From Devosia sp. FJ2-5-3 (GTDB taxonomy: Bacteria; Pseudomonadota; Alphaproteobacteria; Rhizobiales; Devosiaceae): a stretch of DNA of 64,000 bases. The position numbers and the translations under genes are program-made. The stretch lies in contig NZ_CP104007.1 in NCBI RefSeq assembly GCF_029201545.1, positions 778,501 through 842,500 of the forward strand. The letters run 5' to 3'. The notes beneath the pieces were generated by a model. It was not told where the DNA came from, searched no databases, and saw nothing but the letters and a program-made list of their open reading frames with translations. Shown piece after piece: positions 51,904 to 60,728 of this stretch. Each line of letters opens with the position of its first letter. Position 1 is the stretch's first letter.

Positions 51904-53811
51904 ATGCTGTTCAAAAAACTGGCCGCAGCCGCTTTAGCCATCGCCGCCATGGCGGTGCCGGCTGTCGCCCAGGATTTCATCGCGGGCATTCCCCGCAACG
52001 AGGCTCTGATTGTCCAGGGGCCGGCGGCGCAGAACGCCGAATGGTTCAATCTGTGGGCGCCCGGTGGTGGCGCTTCGGTCAATGGCAACCAGCAGCTCTC
52101 GGCCGATACGCTCTGGTGGATCAATCCGGAAGGCACGGGTGACGCGGCCTGGACCAACGCCCTGGCTGCGGACAAGCCGGTTTATAACGACGACTTCACC
52201 CAGATGACCGTGACGCTCAAGGAAGGTATCTTCTGGAGCGATGGCGTCGAGTTCACCGCCGACGACGTCAAGTTCACCGTCGACACCCAGATGGCCAATC
52301 CCGGGATGGGCTGGAGCGCGCCCTTCACCGTCAACGTCGACAATGTCGAGGTGCCCGACCGCAATACGGTGGTGTTCAACCTCAAATCGCCGAACTCGCG
52401 TTTCCACACGCTCTTCACGGTGCGCTGGAATGCGGCCTGGATCATGCCCAAGCATGTGTTCGAAAAGGTCGAAGACCCGCTCAAGGATCCTTTCAATCCG
52501 CCGATTTCGCTGTCTGCCTATGTGCTTCACAGCTATGACTCGGCCGGCAATTGGGCGATCTGGAAGCTGCGCGACGACTGGCAGCGGACCTCGATCGGCA
52601 TGGGCCTGACCAAGGAGCCGGACGTCAAATACGTGGTCTATCGCAATGCGGGTAACCCCGATGCGCGCGTCATCGAGCAGATGAACCACAATCTCGACGT
52701 CATCAACGACATCGCGCCCGAAGGCATGTTTACCATCGCTCGCGATGCCGGCGACAGCACGGCCTATTGGTTCCCGGGCTTCCCCTTTGCCCATCCGGAT
52801 CCAACCCTGCCTTCAGTGCTGTTCAATCACCAGGTCGAAGCCTTTGCCGACAAGGACGTCCGCTGGGCTCTGGCGCTGATGATCGACATTCGCGCCGTCG
52901 CCATGGGTTCCTATCGCGGTGCGGCCAATCTGGCTGCTCTTTCTACCCCGCCCACGGGTTCGGCAATCACCGATTATTATGTGCCGATGCAGGATTGGCT
53001 TGCCAATTACGAAGTCGACACGGGTACGCGCAAGGTAAAGCCCTACGACCCGACCACGGCCGAGCAGATTGCAGCGCTCGTTCGTCCGCAATGGGGCGAC
53101 CAGATTCCCTCAGATCCGGAACAGCTCAAGGCCATGTTCGGCCATGGCTGGTGGAAACAGGATCTGGCTGCAGCCGCAGAACTCCTGCAGAAGGCCGGCT
53201 TCACCAAGAACGGCAATCAGTGGATGAAGCCCGATGGCACCCCGTTCACCATCAAGCTGATGGTCGAAGGCGACGCCATTCCGACGCTGGCCCGCGCCGG
53301 TACCATCATCGCCCAGCAATGGTCGATGGAGGGCATCCAGACCACGGTCGACGTCGCCGGCCCGACAAACGGCCAGCGTCTTGGCGGTGGCGATTTCGAG
53401 GCTGCGGTCTATTGGACCGTCGAGACCTGGGGCGGCCACCCCGACCTCTCGTTCTTCCTTGAGAGCTACCACTCGGATTTCATCAAGCCCAAGGGTGAAA
53501 CGCAGCCACCGCGCAATCTGACGCGCTGGCAGGATGAGCGTCTCGATACCATCATCGAAGCAAACCGGACGGTCGGTTTCGATGATCCGAAGGTCGCCGA
53601 GCTCGGCATGGACTATCTCAAGCTCGCCGTCGAAGAGATGCCGTTCATTCCGCTCATGGCCTACAACAAGTTCGCGCCCTTCGACACGACCTATTGGACA
53701 GGTTACCCAAGCGCGGCAAACCCCTATGCCGCCTCGGGTCCGAACTGGTCGAACCTGCGCTACATGATCGTTGCGCTGGAATCCAATCCTGCTGCACCGG
53801 CTGCGCAGTAA
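51904..53811 (+). CDS. ABC importer substrate-binding protein (SBP family 5)
   Basis: The 635-residue periplasmic binding protein has a signal peptide (KKLAAAALAIAAMAVPAVAQ, cut near residue 22) without a lipobox. The family 5 signature lies in the middle, with VTLKEGIFWSDGVEFTADDV and FNHQVEAFADKDVRWALALM. Family 5 proteins bind oligopeptides, nickel or, in many plant-associated bacteria, oligosaccharides. The divergent GH39 enzyme favours an oligosaccharide. GAGGAGG precedes the ATG. A GC hairpin separates it from the permease genes. Confidence 0.9.
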   Translation: MLFKKLAAAALAIAAMAVPAVAQDFIAGIPRNEALIVQGPAAQNAEWFNLWAPGGGASVNGNQQLSADTLWWINPEGTGDAAWTNALAADKPVYNDDFTQMTVTLKEGIFWSDGVEFTADDVKFTVDTQMANPGMGWSAPFTVNVDNVEVPDRNTVVFNLKSPNSRFHTLFTVRWNAAWIMPKHVFEKVEDPLKDPFNPPISLSAYVLHSYDSAGNWAIWKLRDDWQRTSIGMGLTKEPDVKYVVYRNAGNPDARVIEQMNHNLDVINDIAPEGMFTIARDAGDSTAYWFPGFPFAHPDPTLPSVLFNHQVEAFADKDVRWALALMIDIRAVAMGSYRGAANLAALSTPPTGSAITDYYVPMQDWLANYEVDTGTRKVKPYDPTTAEQIAALVRPQWGDQIPSDPEQLKAMFGHGWWKQDLAAAAELLQKAGFTKNGNQWMKPDGTPFTIKLMVEGDAIPTLARAGTIIAQQWSMEGIQTTVDVAGPTNGQRLGGGDFEAAVYWTVETWGGHPDLSFFLESYHSDFIKPKGETQPPRNLTRWQDERLDTIIEANRTVGFDDPKVAELGMDYLKLAVEEMPFIPLMAYNKFAPFDTTYWTGYPSAANPYAASGPNWSNLRYMIVALESNPAAPAAQ

Positions 53812-53820
53812 GTTCCGGGT

Positions 53821-53841
53821 GGGCGGGGTCTGACCCCGCCC
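53821..53841 (+). other. Intercistronic hairpin after the binding-protein gene
   Basis: GGGCGGGG and CCCCGCCC pair around TCTGA, directly after the binding-protein stop and 34 bases before the permease ATG. Such hairpins often protect the upstream mRNA so that binding protein exceeds permease. Confidence 0.55.
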
Positions 53842-53875
53842 ATCACCGACACTCATTTATGCGAGAGCGGATACG

Positions 53876-54880
53876 ATGGACGGCTTCGCCAAATATCTCG
53901 TCCGGCGCCTCTTCCAGTTTTTCCTCGTGATCTTCCTGGGCGTGTCGCTGGCCTTCCTCATCACCAACCTGTCTCCGGTCAATCCGGTGGAGCAGTCGGT
54001 TGCGCTGATGACCAGTTTTGGCGCAACCGATCCGCGCTCGGTGGAATTGATGCGCGAGGCGCTCGAGCAGCTCTATGGGCTGCAGGGCTCCATGCTCGAT
54101 CAATACCTCTCATTCTGGGGACGCGTCCTGCGCGGCGATTTCGGTCCCTCGCTGTCGGCCTTCCCGACGCCGGTCATGTCGCTGATCATGGGGGCGCTGC
54201 CCTGGACCATCGGTCTGCTGTCACTGGCCTTGGTCATCACATGGTCGCTGGGCAATTTGCTTGGCGCGCTGGCCGGCTATTACCGCTCAAATCTGCTGCT
54301 GAAGCTTTCGGGCGCGGCGATCATGGCGCTGCATCCGGTGCCGGCCTATATCGTGGGCCTCGTTCTGTTGCTGACCTTCGGTTTTATCTGGCCGGTTCTG
54401 CCCATTTCAGGTGGGGCGCAGATGAACCTTCAGCCGGGCTTCACCTTTGACTATATCCGCTCGCTCATCGTGCATGGCACGTTGCCGGCACTGACCCTGG
54501 TCCTGGTGGGCATCGGCAGCTGGTTCATCTCCATGCGCTCGCTGGTCTCCAACATCGTCACCGACGATCACGTGGTCTATGCCGAGCTTGGCGGGGTCAA
54601 TTCGGGCAAGATATTTTCTCAATATGTGGCGCGCAATGCGCTGTTGCCGCAACTGACCGGCCTGGCACTGAGCCTCGGCAATGTCTTTGGCGGCGCCGTG
54701 ATCACCGAGTTCCTGTTCAACTATCCCGGGGTCGGGCGATTGCTCATCCAGGGCATTTACCGCGGCGATTATTCGCTGGTGCTGGGTGTCACCACCATGT
54801 CGATCATTGCTGTGGCCGTGGCCGTCTTCATCATCGACCTCATCTACCCCCTTATTGATCCGCGCGTGAGGCTGGGCTGA
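53876..54880 (+). CDS. ABC importer permease 1 (OppB/DppB type)
   Basis: The 334-residue inner-membrane permease has about six helices; the first (about 15-35) begins LVRRLFQFFLVIFLGVSLAF. The EAA-type loop that touches the ATPases is around VYAELGGVNSGKIFSQYVAR, followed by FGGAVITEFLFNYPGVGRLL, the BPD_transp_1 pattern. It pairs with the next gene, whose ATG is 2 bases after its stop. Confidence 0.9.
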   Translation: MDGFAKYLVRRLFQFFLVIFLGVSLAFLITNLSPVNPVEQSVALMTSFGATDPRSVELMREALEQLYGLQGSMLDQYLSFWGRVLRGDFGPSLSAFPTPVMSLIMGALPWTIGLLSLALVITWSLGNLLGALAGYYRSNLLLKLSGAAIMALHPVPAYIVGLVLLLTFGFIWPVLPISGGAQMNLQPGFTFDYIRSLIVHGTLPALTLVLVGIGSWFISMRSLVSNIVTDDHVVYAELGGVNSGKIFSQYVARNALLPQLTGLALSLGNVFGGAVITEFLFNYPGVGRLLIQGIYRGDYSLVLGVTTMSIIAVAVAVFIIDLIYPLIDPRVRLG

Positions 54881-54882
54881 CC

Positions 54883-55740
54883 ATGTTCAAGATCCTGCGT
54901 GACCTGCTGCGCTACAATATCGAGTTCACCATCGGATTTATCCTGACGATGGGGATATTCCTGTTTGCGCTGGCCCATTTCTGGGCGCCGCTCCCTGACT
55001 CCGCCATCTACCTCCTCCCGCCCGACATGCCGCCTTCGGCCGAATACTGGCTGGGGACCACGTCTCGTGGACAGGACGTCCTCTGGCAGATGAGTTCGGC
55101 GATCTGGAACACCATGCTGTTCGGGTTGACCGTCACCGTGCTCAGCCGTCTGCTCGCCGTCACGGTGGGCATGCTCTCGGGTTATCTCGGCGGCAAGTGG
55201 GACGAGTTCTTGATGACGATCAACGACACGATGATCGCACTGCCGAACATCCCGATCCTGCTCCTCGTCTACTTCGTCATGCGCGACCAGATGAGCTGGC
55301 CGATCCTGGCGCTCACCGCAGCGCTGCTCGGCTGGAATTATGACGCCCGCCTCATCCGCTCGGTGACGCTGAGCCTGCGCAACCGCGAATTCACCCGTCA
55401 CGCCGTCTTTGCGGGGATGAGCGTGCCGCAGATTCTGGTGCGCCAGCATCTGCCCTATGTCATGCCGGTGATCTTCTTTACCGCCATGAACAACCTCATC
55501 TGGGCCATCGGCCTCGAGGTGACGCTGTCGGTTCTGGGGTTTTCCGACATCAACCGGCCGACCATTGGCGGCATGATCTATTGGGCCAACCAGCACCAGG
55601 CGATCATTGCAGGCATATGGTGGTGGATGGCGTTCCCGATCATTGCTGTGGTGCTGCTGTTTCTGGGGCTGTTTCTCCTCGCCATTTCCGTCAACGAATA
55701 TATCGACCCGCGCAGCCGCCTCAGCCGGATGGGAGCCTGA
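54883..55740 (+). CDS. ABC importer permease 2 (OppC/DppC type)
   Basis: The 285-residue second permease shows the OppC N-terminal helix, then YWLGTTSRGQDVLWQMSSAI, the typical GTD-x-x-GRD-like segment. The EAA loop is FTRHAVFAGMSVPQILVRQH. About six helices are present. It forms the heterodimeric channel with permease 1. The first ATPase gene starts 2 bases after its stop. Confidence 0.9.
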   Translation: MFKILRDLLRYNIEFTIGFILTMGIFLFALAHFWAPLPDSAIYLLPPDMPPSAEYWLGTTSRGQDVLWQMSSAIWNTMLFGLTVTVLSRLLAVTVGMLSGYLGGKWDEFLMTINDTMIALPNIPILLLVYFVMRDQMSWPILALTAALLGWNYDARLIRSVTLSLRNREFTRHAVFAGMSVPQILVRQHLPYVMPVIFFTAMNNLIWAIGLEVTLSVLGFSDINRPTIGGMIYWANQHQAIIAGIWWWMAFPIIAVVLLFLGLFLLAISVNEYIDPRSRLSRMGA

Positions 55741-55742
55741 TC

Positions 55743-56765
55743 ATGCTCGAAACTTTGGAGGTCAAGACCGAGGCCGCGGTGCAAGACGTGCTGCGCGTCG
55801 AGGGGCTCAAGGCCTACTACCAGATGAACTATTTCGGCGTGCGCCGTGAGGTTCGGGCGGTCGACGATGTGACCTTGACCATCAAGCGGAACGAGATCTA
55901 CGGCATTGCCGGGGAATCCTCTTCCGGCAAATCCTCGCTGATCAAGACCATCGCCGGTGCCATCACCCCGCCGCTGCGCGTTGTGGAAGGCTCGGTCAAA
56001 TTCGAGTTCGGCGGCAAGACGCTCGACGTCTATGCCGAACCCGGCAGGATGAAGGCGGCGCGCTGGAAGCACCTGTCCTACATCATGCAGGGGTCCATGA
56101 ACGTGCTCAATCCGGTACGCCGGGTAAAGCACGCTTTCCACGACTTCGCCTTCAAGCATATGGGCCTGTCCGAGGCCGCGTTCCGCACGCGGGTGGAAGC
56201 CCATCTTCACCGCATCGGGCTCGATCCGCATGTGCTCGAGGCATTTCCGCACCAGCTTTCGGGCGGCATGCGGCAAAGACTGACCATTGCGCTGGCCACG
56301 GTCTGCGAGCCGGAATTCATCATCGCTGACGAGCCGACCACGGCGCTCGACGTATTGGTCCAACAGGATGTGCTCGCGCTGATCAAGGATTTGCAGCAGC
56401 GCATGGGCTCTTCGATCATTTTCGTGACCCACGACATGACCGTGCATGCCGCCATCGCCGATCGCATCGGCATCGTCTATGCCGGGCGGCTGGTGGAGGA
56501 GGGGCCAACCATCGATGTGTTCGAGCGGCCGCAGCACCCCTATACGGCGCACCTCATCAGCAGCCTTCCGCGCATCGGGGACACCCGCAAGCGCAAGGCC
56601 CTGCCGGGAAAACCGCCCAATCTTGCCGAGCCCCCGAGCGGCTGTCGGTTCCATCCGCGGTGCCCGCTCGCCATCGATAAATGCCGCGTGGAAAATCCGC
56701 CACTTGAGGCCCGCAATTCCGGTCGGGTCGCCTGCTGGCGCGCCGGAGAGGTCGAAGTCGCATGA
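55743..56765 (+). CDS. ABC importer ATPase 1 (OppD/DppD type)
   Basis: The 340-residue ATPase has Walker A GESSSGKSS, signature LSGGMRQRLTIALA and Walker B FIIADEPTTALD, with switch His VTHDM. The C-terminal oligopeptide-type extension includes the four-Cys-like segment SGCRFHPRCPLAIDKC, an Fe-S or metal site of OppD/OppF proteins. Walker A has SSS in place of the usual GSGKS Gly-Ser order. It overlaps the second ATPase gene by 4 bases (ATGA). Confidence 0.9.
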   Translation: MLETLEVKTEAAVQDVLRVEGLKAYYQMNYFGVRREVRAVDDVTLTIKRNEIYGIAGESSSGKSSLIKTIAGAITPPLRVVEGSVKFEFGGKTLDVYAEPGRMKAARWKHLSYIMQGSMNVLNPVRRVKHAFHDFAFKHMGLSEAAFRTRVEAHLHRIGLDPHVLEAFPHQLSGGMRQRLTIALATVCEPEFIIADEPTTALDVLVQQDVLALIKDLQQRMGSSIIFVTHDMTVHAAIADRIGIVYAGRLVEEGPTIDVFERPQHPYTAHLISSLPRIGDTRKRKALPGKPPNLAEPPSGCRFHPRCPLAIDKCRVENPPLEARNSGRVACWRAGEVEVA

Positions 56766-57598
56766 GCCCGCTGCTTGAACTGAGCCACGTCAACAAGGAC
56801 TATCGCATCGGCGGCTTCTTCGACCGCTCGACCCTGCATGCCGTCAAGGATGTCAGCTTCACCCTCGATGCTGCCAGGCCGGAGATCTTCACCATTGTCG
56901 GGGAGTCCGGCAGCGGCAAGACCACGACGGCGCGCATGATCCTCGGCAATGAAATCCCCACCAGCGGCACGCTCCGCTTCATGGGCGAGGACATAGCCGG
57001 CATTCGCAGCCGAAAGGCCCGCCTCGCCTTCATGGCAAAAGCCCAGCCGATCTTCCAGAACCCCTTCGAGGCCTTCAATCCGCTGACAACGCTGGACTAT
57101 TACCTGTTCTCGACGGCCCGGCGCTTCCTCAATCTCACCGCCAAGACCGAGGTCGAAGCCGCCGCCGACAAGGCCCTCCAGCATGTCGGTCTTTCCCTCG
57201 CCGAAGTACGCGGGCGCTATTCCCACGAGCTCTCGGGCGGGCAATTGCAGCGCATCGCCGTCGCACGGGCGCTCATCCCCGATCCCAAACTGATCGTTGC
57301 CGACGAGCCGGTGTCGATGGTCGACGCATCCCTGCGCATGTCCATCGTCAACCTCTTCCGCGACCTCCGGGACAATCTTGGGGTCTCCATCATCTACATC
57401 ACCCACGATCTCTCGACGGCCTACTATATCTCGGACCGTGTGATCATCATGCACCGGGGCGATGTGGTGGAGGCCGGCGACGCCAAATCGGTTCTCGGCA
57501 ACCCGCAGCAGGCCTATTCCCGCGCGCTTCGAAATGCCGTGCTCCCGCCCGACCCGGTCGAGGCACGCCGCATCATCATGGAAAAACTGGCCGGCTAA
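56762..57598 (+). CDS. ABC importer ATPase 2 (OppF/DppF type)
   Basis: This 278-residue partner ATPase has Walker A GESGSGKTT, a Q-loop PIFQNPFEAFNP, signature LSGGQLQRIAVARAL, Walker B LIVADEPVSMVD and switch THDL. It is slightly short for OppF (usually about 320) and lacks the C-terminal Cys-rich extension. It closes the five-gene importer operon: binding protein, two permeases, two ATPases. No terminator with a clear T-run is visible before the azoreductase promoter. Confidence 0.9.
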   Translation: MSPLLELSHVNKDYRIGGFFDRSTLHAVKDVSFTLDAARPEIFTIVGESGSGKTTTARMILGNEIPTSGTLRFMGEDIAGIRSRKARLAFMAKAQPIFQNPFEAFNPLTTLDYYLFSTARRFLNLTAKTEVEAAADKALQHVGLSLAEVRGRYSHELSGGQLQRIAVARALIPDPKLIVADEPVSMVDASLRMSIVNLFRDLRDNLGVSIIYITHDLSTAYYISDRVIIMHRGDVVEAGDAKSVLGNPQQAYSRALRNAVLPPDPVEARRIIMEKLAG

Positions 57599-57703
57599 GC
57601 CACTCCCGTCGCCTCGATGGAAAGATGGGTCCGTCGCGCCCGCACACCGGCACCGCGTGCTGGAGCTTTGCTGCGCCGTTTCGTCGGCAACGGAATATTG
57701 GTC

Positions 57704-57758
57704 TTGACTCCAGATCATCTAATTCATAGATGATCTTTATAACTGATCATATGGAGTC
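57704..57758 (+). promoter_or_regulatory. Azoreductase promoter with MarR-type operator
   Basis: TTGACT (57704-57709), 17 bases and TAGATG (57727-57732) make a plausible sigma-70 promoter. A perfect 9-bp inverted repeat, AGATCATCT (57712-57720) with AGATGATCT (57728-57736), lies across it. A second nested pair, GACTCC/GGAGTC (57706 and 57753), surrounds it. The MarR gene downstream is the expected binder. Confidence 0.6.
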
Positions 57759-57764
57759 TAGATC

Positions 57765-58451
57765 ATGACCGCGATTTTTCGCCTGGATGCCAGCATAAGG
57801 GAGGCTGGGTCCGTCACGCGCGCCGTTGCGAACAGCCTTCAGGAGAAGCTGGTGTCCGGCTTGTCCAGCCCGTCATTGACGCAGCGCGATATCGGCCTGT
57901 CCCCCTTGCCGTCGACGGCGTGGGCAGGGGCCATTTTCGGGCCCCATATCCCCGAGGCCCAGCGTACGCCCGAGCAGGTGCAAGGCATTGCCCTGGCCGC
58001 CGAACTTGCCGATGAACTGATTGCCGCCGACGCCTATATCTTCGCGCTGCCGTTCTACAATTACGGCGTCTCCCAGCATTTTAAGGCCTATGTCGACATC
58101 GTGCTGGCCGATTCCCGCTTTCCGGCCGGCGGGGCCTCTCCCATTGCCGGGCGTCCGGCACAATTGGTCATCGCCCGGGGTGGCGGTTATGGCCCCGGTT
58201 CGCCCCGCCATGGCTGGGATCACGGGACGGCATGGTATCGGCGCGTCTTGGAGGATATCTGGCAGCTGGACGTCGAAATCATCGAATGTGAACTGACGCT
58301 GGCCGATGTCACCCCCGCCATGGAACAATTGCGAGGGCTGGCCGCCGAAAACCTTGCCAAGGCGCATGAAGCAGCCCATCGCAACGGCCAGTTCATGGCC
58401 GAACGTCTCGATGCCGTTCCGGTTCTCGACTTGGTTGCCGGGGCGCGCTAA
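57765..58451 (+). CDS. FMN-dependent NAD(P)H azoreductase/quinone reductase
   Basis: The 228-residue flavodoxin-fold protein of the AzoR family begins with RLDASIREAGSVTRAVANSL, the phosphate-binding start of the FMN site. PFYNYGVSQHFKAYVD, the AzoR active-site loop (P-x-YN-x-G-x-P/S-x-x-LK), and RGGGYGPGSPRHGWDHG follow. It should reduce quinones or azo compounds by two electrons. The gene is followed 9 bases later by a MarR regulator, a common inducible detoxification pair. Confidence 0.87.
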   Translation: MTAIFRLDASIREAGSVTRAVANSLQEKLVSGLSSPSLTQRDIGLSPLPSTAWAGAIFGPHIPEAQRTPEQVQGIALAAELADELIAADAYIFALPFYNYGVSQHFKAYVDIVLADSRFPAGGASPIAGRPAQLVIARGGGYGPGSPRHGWDHGTAWYRRVLEDIWQLDVEIIECELTLADVTPAMEQLRGLAAENLAKAHEAAHRNGQFMAERLDAVPVLDLVAGAR

Positions 58452-58460
58452 AATGCGTCC

Positions 58461-58988
58461 ATGAGCAAGAGCCGGACGAAATCATGCGAACCGTCCTTCG
58501 GCGTTGGGCTGGGCTGGGCCTTGGCCGCACTGCTGAAAGACTATCAGAGCCAATTGGAGGCGGCCCTTGAAGGGCTGCCCGGTGGCGCGCGCGCATTCCT
58601 GGTCATGTCCCATGTCGAACAGAAGACCTGCCAGAGCCAGATTTCGATTGCCGAGCATCTCGACCTGGACAAGACGACGCTCACCTATTTGCTCGATGCC
58701 CTGGAAAAAGAAGGGCTCGTCAGGCGCACCACGGACCCCAATGACAGGCGCAGCCGCCATATCACGCTCACCACGGAGGGCGCATCGGCCCTCGCGCGGC
58801 TCGCCAAGGCAGTCGGTGAAATCGAGCACAATATTCTGGGACGGCTCGGGGGCGAGGACGCAGCGCAGTTTCACCAGTCACTGATGAAAATAGCCGGGCT
58901 TGAAGGCAAGACGATGGGTGAAGTCATCGAGTCCGATGAAGGGGCGCATATTTGCCAGTCAACGATGGGCATCACTGCCGATAGCTGA
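58461..58988 (+). CDS. MarR-family transcriptional regulator
   Basis: This 175-residue winged-helix protein has the recognition segment SIAEHLDLDKTTLTYLLDAL and the wing VRRTTDPNDRRSRHITLT, the DxRxxx signature of MarR. Cys residues near 53 and 166 could make it redox- or electrophile-sensitive, as in related quinone sensors. It lies 9 bases after the azoreductase gene and likely represses both through the palindrome at 57712-57736. Confidence 0.9.
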   Translation: MSKSRTKSCEPSFGVGLGWALAALLKDYQSQLEAALEGLPGGARAFLVMSHVEQKTCQSQISIAEHLDLDKTTLTYLLDALEKEGLVRRTTDPNDRRSRHITLTTEGASALARLAKAVGEIEHNILGRLGGEDAAQFHQSLMKIAGLEGKTMGEVIESDEGAHICQSTMGITADS

Positions 58989-59052
58989 AATGATGTCGGG
59001 ATCGTAGAGACGATATGCGCCCGTCACAGGCTCTTGCCCGGGAGGCGGATCG

Positions 59053-59442
59053 ATGGCGACAGCAGATCTTGCCGATGTTTACCGCGACTATATCGACTGC
59101 CTGAACAGGCAGGACTGGGACCGGCTTGGCCGCTTTGTCGATGAAGGCGTGCGCCATAATGCCCGGCAATTCGGCCTGCCGGGATACAGGAAAATGCTCG
59201 AGCAAGATTTCGAGCAGATCCCTGATCTTCGTTTCGAGATCGATATTATCGTCGTCGATGCGCCCCATGTCGCGGTGCGGCTCTGGTTCGAAGTCACGCC
59301 AATAGGCGCCTTCCTTGGTCTGCCGGTCAATGGGCGCACAGTCTCATTCTCAGAAAATGCCATTTATGCATACCGTGGGGGCAAGATCCGCGAGGTGTGG
59401 TCGGTGATCGACAAGGCGGCCATCGAAGCCCAGCTGGGATAG
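59053..59442 (+). CDS. SnoaL-like/ester cyclase-type NTF2-fold protein
   Basis: The 129-residue NTF2-like protein has YRDYIDCLNRQDWDRLGRFV at the start, GLPGYRKMLEQDFEQIPDLR in the middle and a PVNGRTVSFSENAIYAYRGG end, the pattern of SnoaL-like polyketide cyclases and ester cyclases. Many bacterial members have no known reaction. GGGAGGCGG lies just before ATG 59053. It stands alone between MarR and the convergent enolase operon; GCCGGC...GCCGGC just after the stop is a possible small hairpin. Confidence 0.8.
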   Translation: MATADLADVYRDYIDCLNRQDWDRLGRFVDEGVRHNARQFGLPGYRKMLEQDFEQIPDLRFEIDIIVVDAPHVAVRLWFEVTPIGAFLGLPVNGRTVSFSENAIYAYRGGKIREVWSVIDKAAIEAQLG

Positions 59443-59517
59443 CCGGCCGAAATGCCGGCGCGTCAGGCTTTGTGCGCATTTTCGGCCGTCTCAGGTCATC
59501 TCCTCTCCAGCCCGCTG

Positions 59518-60720
59518 TCAGGGCAGGAAGAAGTCGGCGTCTTCCTCCTGCAAATAGGGCCTTGCGGCCTCGGCATCGATGTCGAGGCCAAGGCCGGGGG
59601 CTTCGAGCAGGTCGACGTGGCTATCGGTAACGATCCGCTCGGGCAGGCCGATGACGATATCCTTCCACCAGGGATCTGAGGCGCTGGGATATTCGAAGGC
59701 GATGTAGTTGGCGGGCAGGGTGGCGCACACATTGATGAGGGCACCGAGCCCGAGAAGGCCATTGGCGGTGCCATGCGGTGCCATCATGATCGAGTGCATA
59801 TAGGCGTGCTCGGCGACCCATTTGAGTTCGGCAATGCCACCGATATCGGCCGGGTCCGGTCCGACGACGCGCACTGCCTGGGTCTCGATCAGCTCCTTGA
59901 AATTGTGCCGGGAATAGATCTGCTCGCCGGTATGGATCGGTGTCGTGGTCGAAACGGTCAGCTCGCGATAGGCCTGCGGATTGACCCAGGGAACGTAGTC
60001 GCCGGTCAGCATGTCCTCGAGCCACATGAGATTGTATTTCTCGACCGCCCGCGCAAAGCGGATGGCATCGTTGAGGAACCAGCCGGGTCCGCAATCGAGC
60101 GCCAGGGACACCTTGTCCCCCAGGACCTCCTTCATGGCCGCGACGCAATCGAGCATGTGGTTGAAGCCGCGCTCGGAAATCTGCCCCTGGTCCATGGCGC
60201 CGTGAAAGTCGGAATTGTTCTGGCGCACGCCATAGTGGAAGTCGGCAATGGTGTCCTTCATCTTGGAATGGAAGGAAATGCCCTGCTTGATCATGAAGAA
60301 GTTTTCGGGCCGCTCCATCATCCATTTGACGTCTTCGGCATAGTCTTCGGGCCTGTCGCCGCTGCGTTTGCGGCGGATCGAGCCGTTATAGACGCGCACC
60401 CTGTCGCGCACCTTTCCGCCCAAAAGCTTATAGACGGGCACATTGGCGGCCTTGCCGGCAATGTCCCATAGCGCGTGCTCGATGGCGCTGACGGCTGCGC
60501 CATAGGGTTTGAAGCTGCCGCGCTGGCGGATCTTGAGCATGCAGCGTTCGACATCGGTTGGGTCCTCGCCGATCAGCGCCTCCCGAAAGTGCAGCACGAA
60601 GGGTTTTATATAGGGCTTGGTGAATTCCACCTCGCCCAGGCCATGCAGGCCCTCATCGGTCACGATGCGGACAATGGGGTGCTGCCCGATAACGGCGCAG
60701 CGGAGATCGGTGATCTTCAT
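59518..60720 (-). CDS. Enolase-superfamily enzyme 1 (mandelate racemase/muconate lactonizing type)
   Basis: The 400-residue protein has the N-terminal capping domain (MKITDLRCAVIGQHPIVRIV) and a barrel with metal ligands in SLALDCGPGW, MWLEDML and HTGEQIYS. The catalytic His is in MMAPHGTANG, paired with Asp in DIGGIAEL; the Lys position reads FMIKQGISF. This is the mandelate racemase-like dehydratase pattern, so an acid-sugar dehydratase or racemase is likely. It is the last gene of the leftward three-enolase operon, 8 bases after the NIPSNAP gene. Confidence 0.87.
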   Translation of the reverse strand: MKITDLRCAVIGQHPIVRIVTDEGLHGLGEVEFTKPYIKPFVLHFREALIGEDPTDVERCMLKIRQRGSFKPYGAAVSAIEHALWDIAGKAANVPVYKLLGGKVRDRVRVYNGSIRRKRSGDRPEDYAEDVKWMMERPENFFMIKQGISFHSKMKDTIADFHYGVRQNNSDFHGAMDQGQISERGFNHMLDCVAAMKEVLGDKVSLALDCGPGWFLNDAIRFARAVEKYNLMWLEDMLTGDYVPWVNPQAYRELTVSTTTPIHTGEQIYSRHNFKELIETQAVRVVGPDPADIGGIAELKWVAEHAYMHSIMMAPHGTANGLLGLGALINVCATLPANYIAFEYPSASDPWWKDIVIGLPERIVTDSHVDLLEAPGLGLDIDAEAARPYLQEEDADFFLP

Positions 60721-60728
60721 GCTTGACC

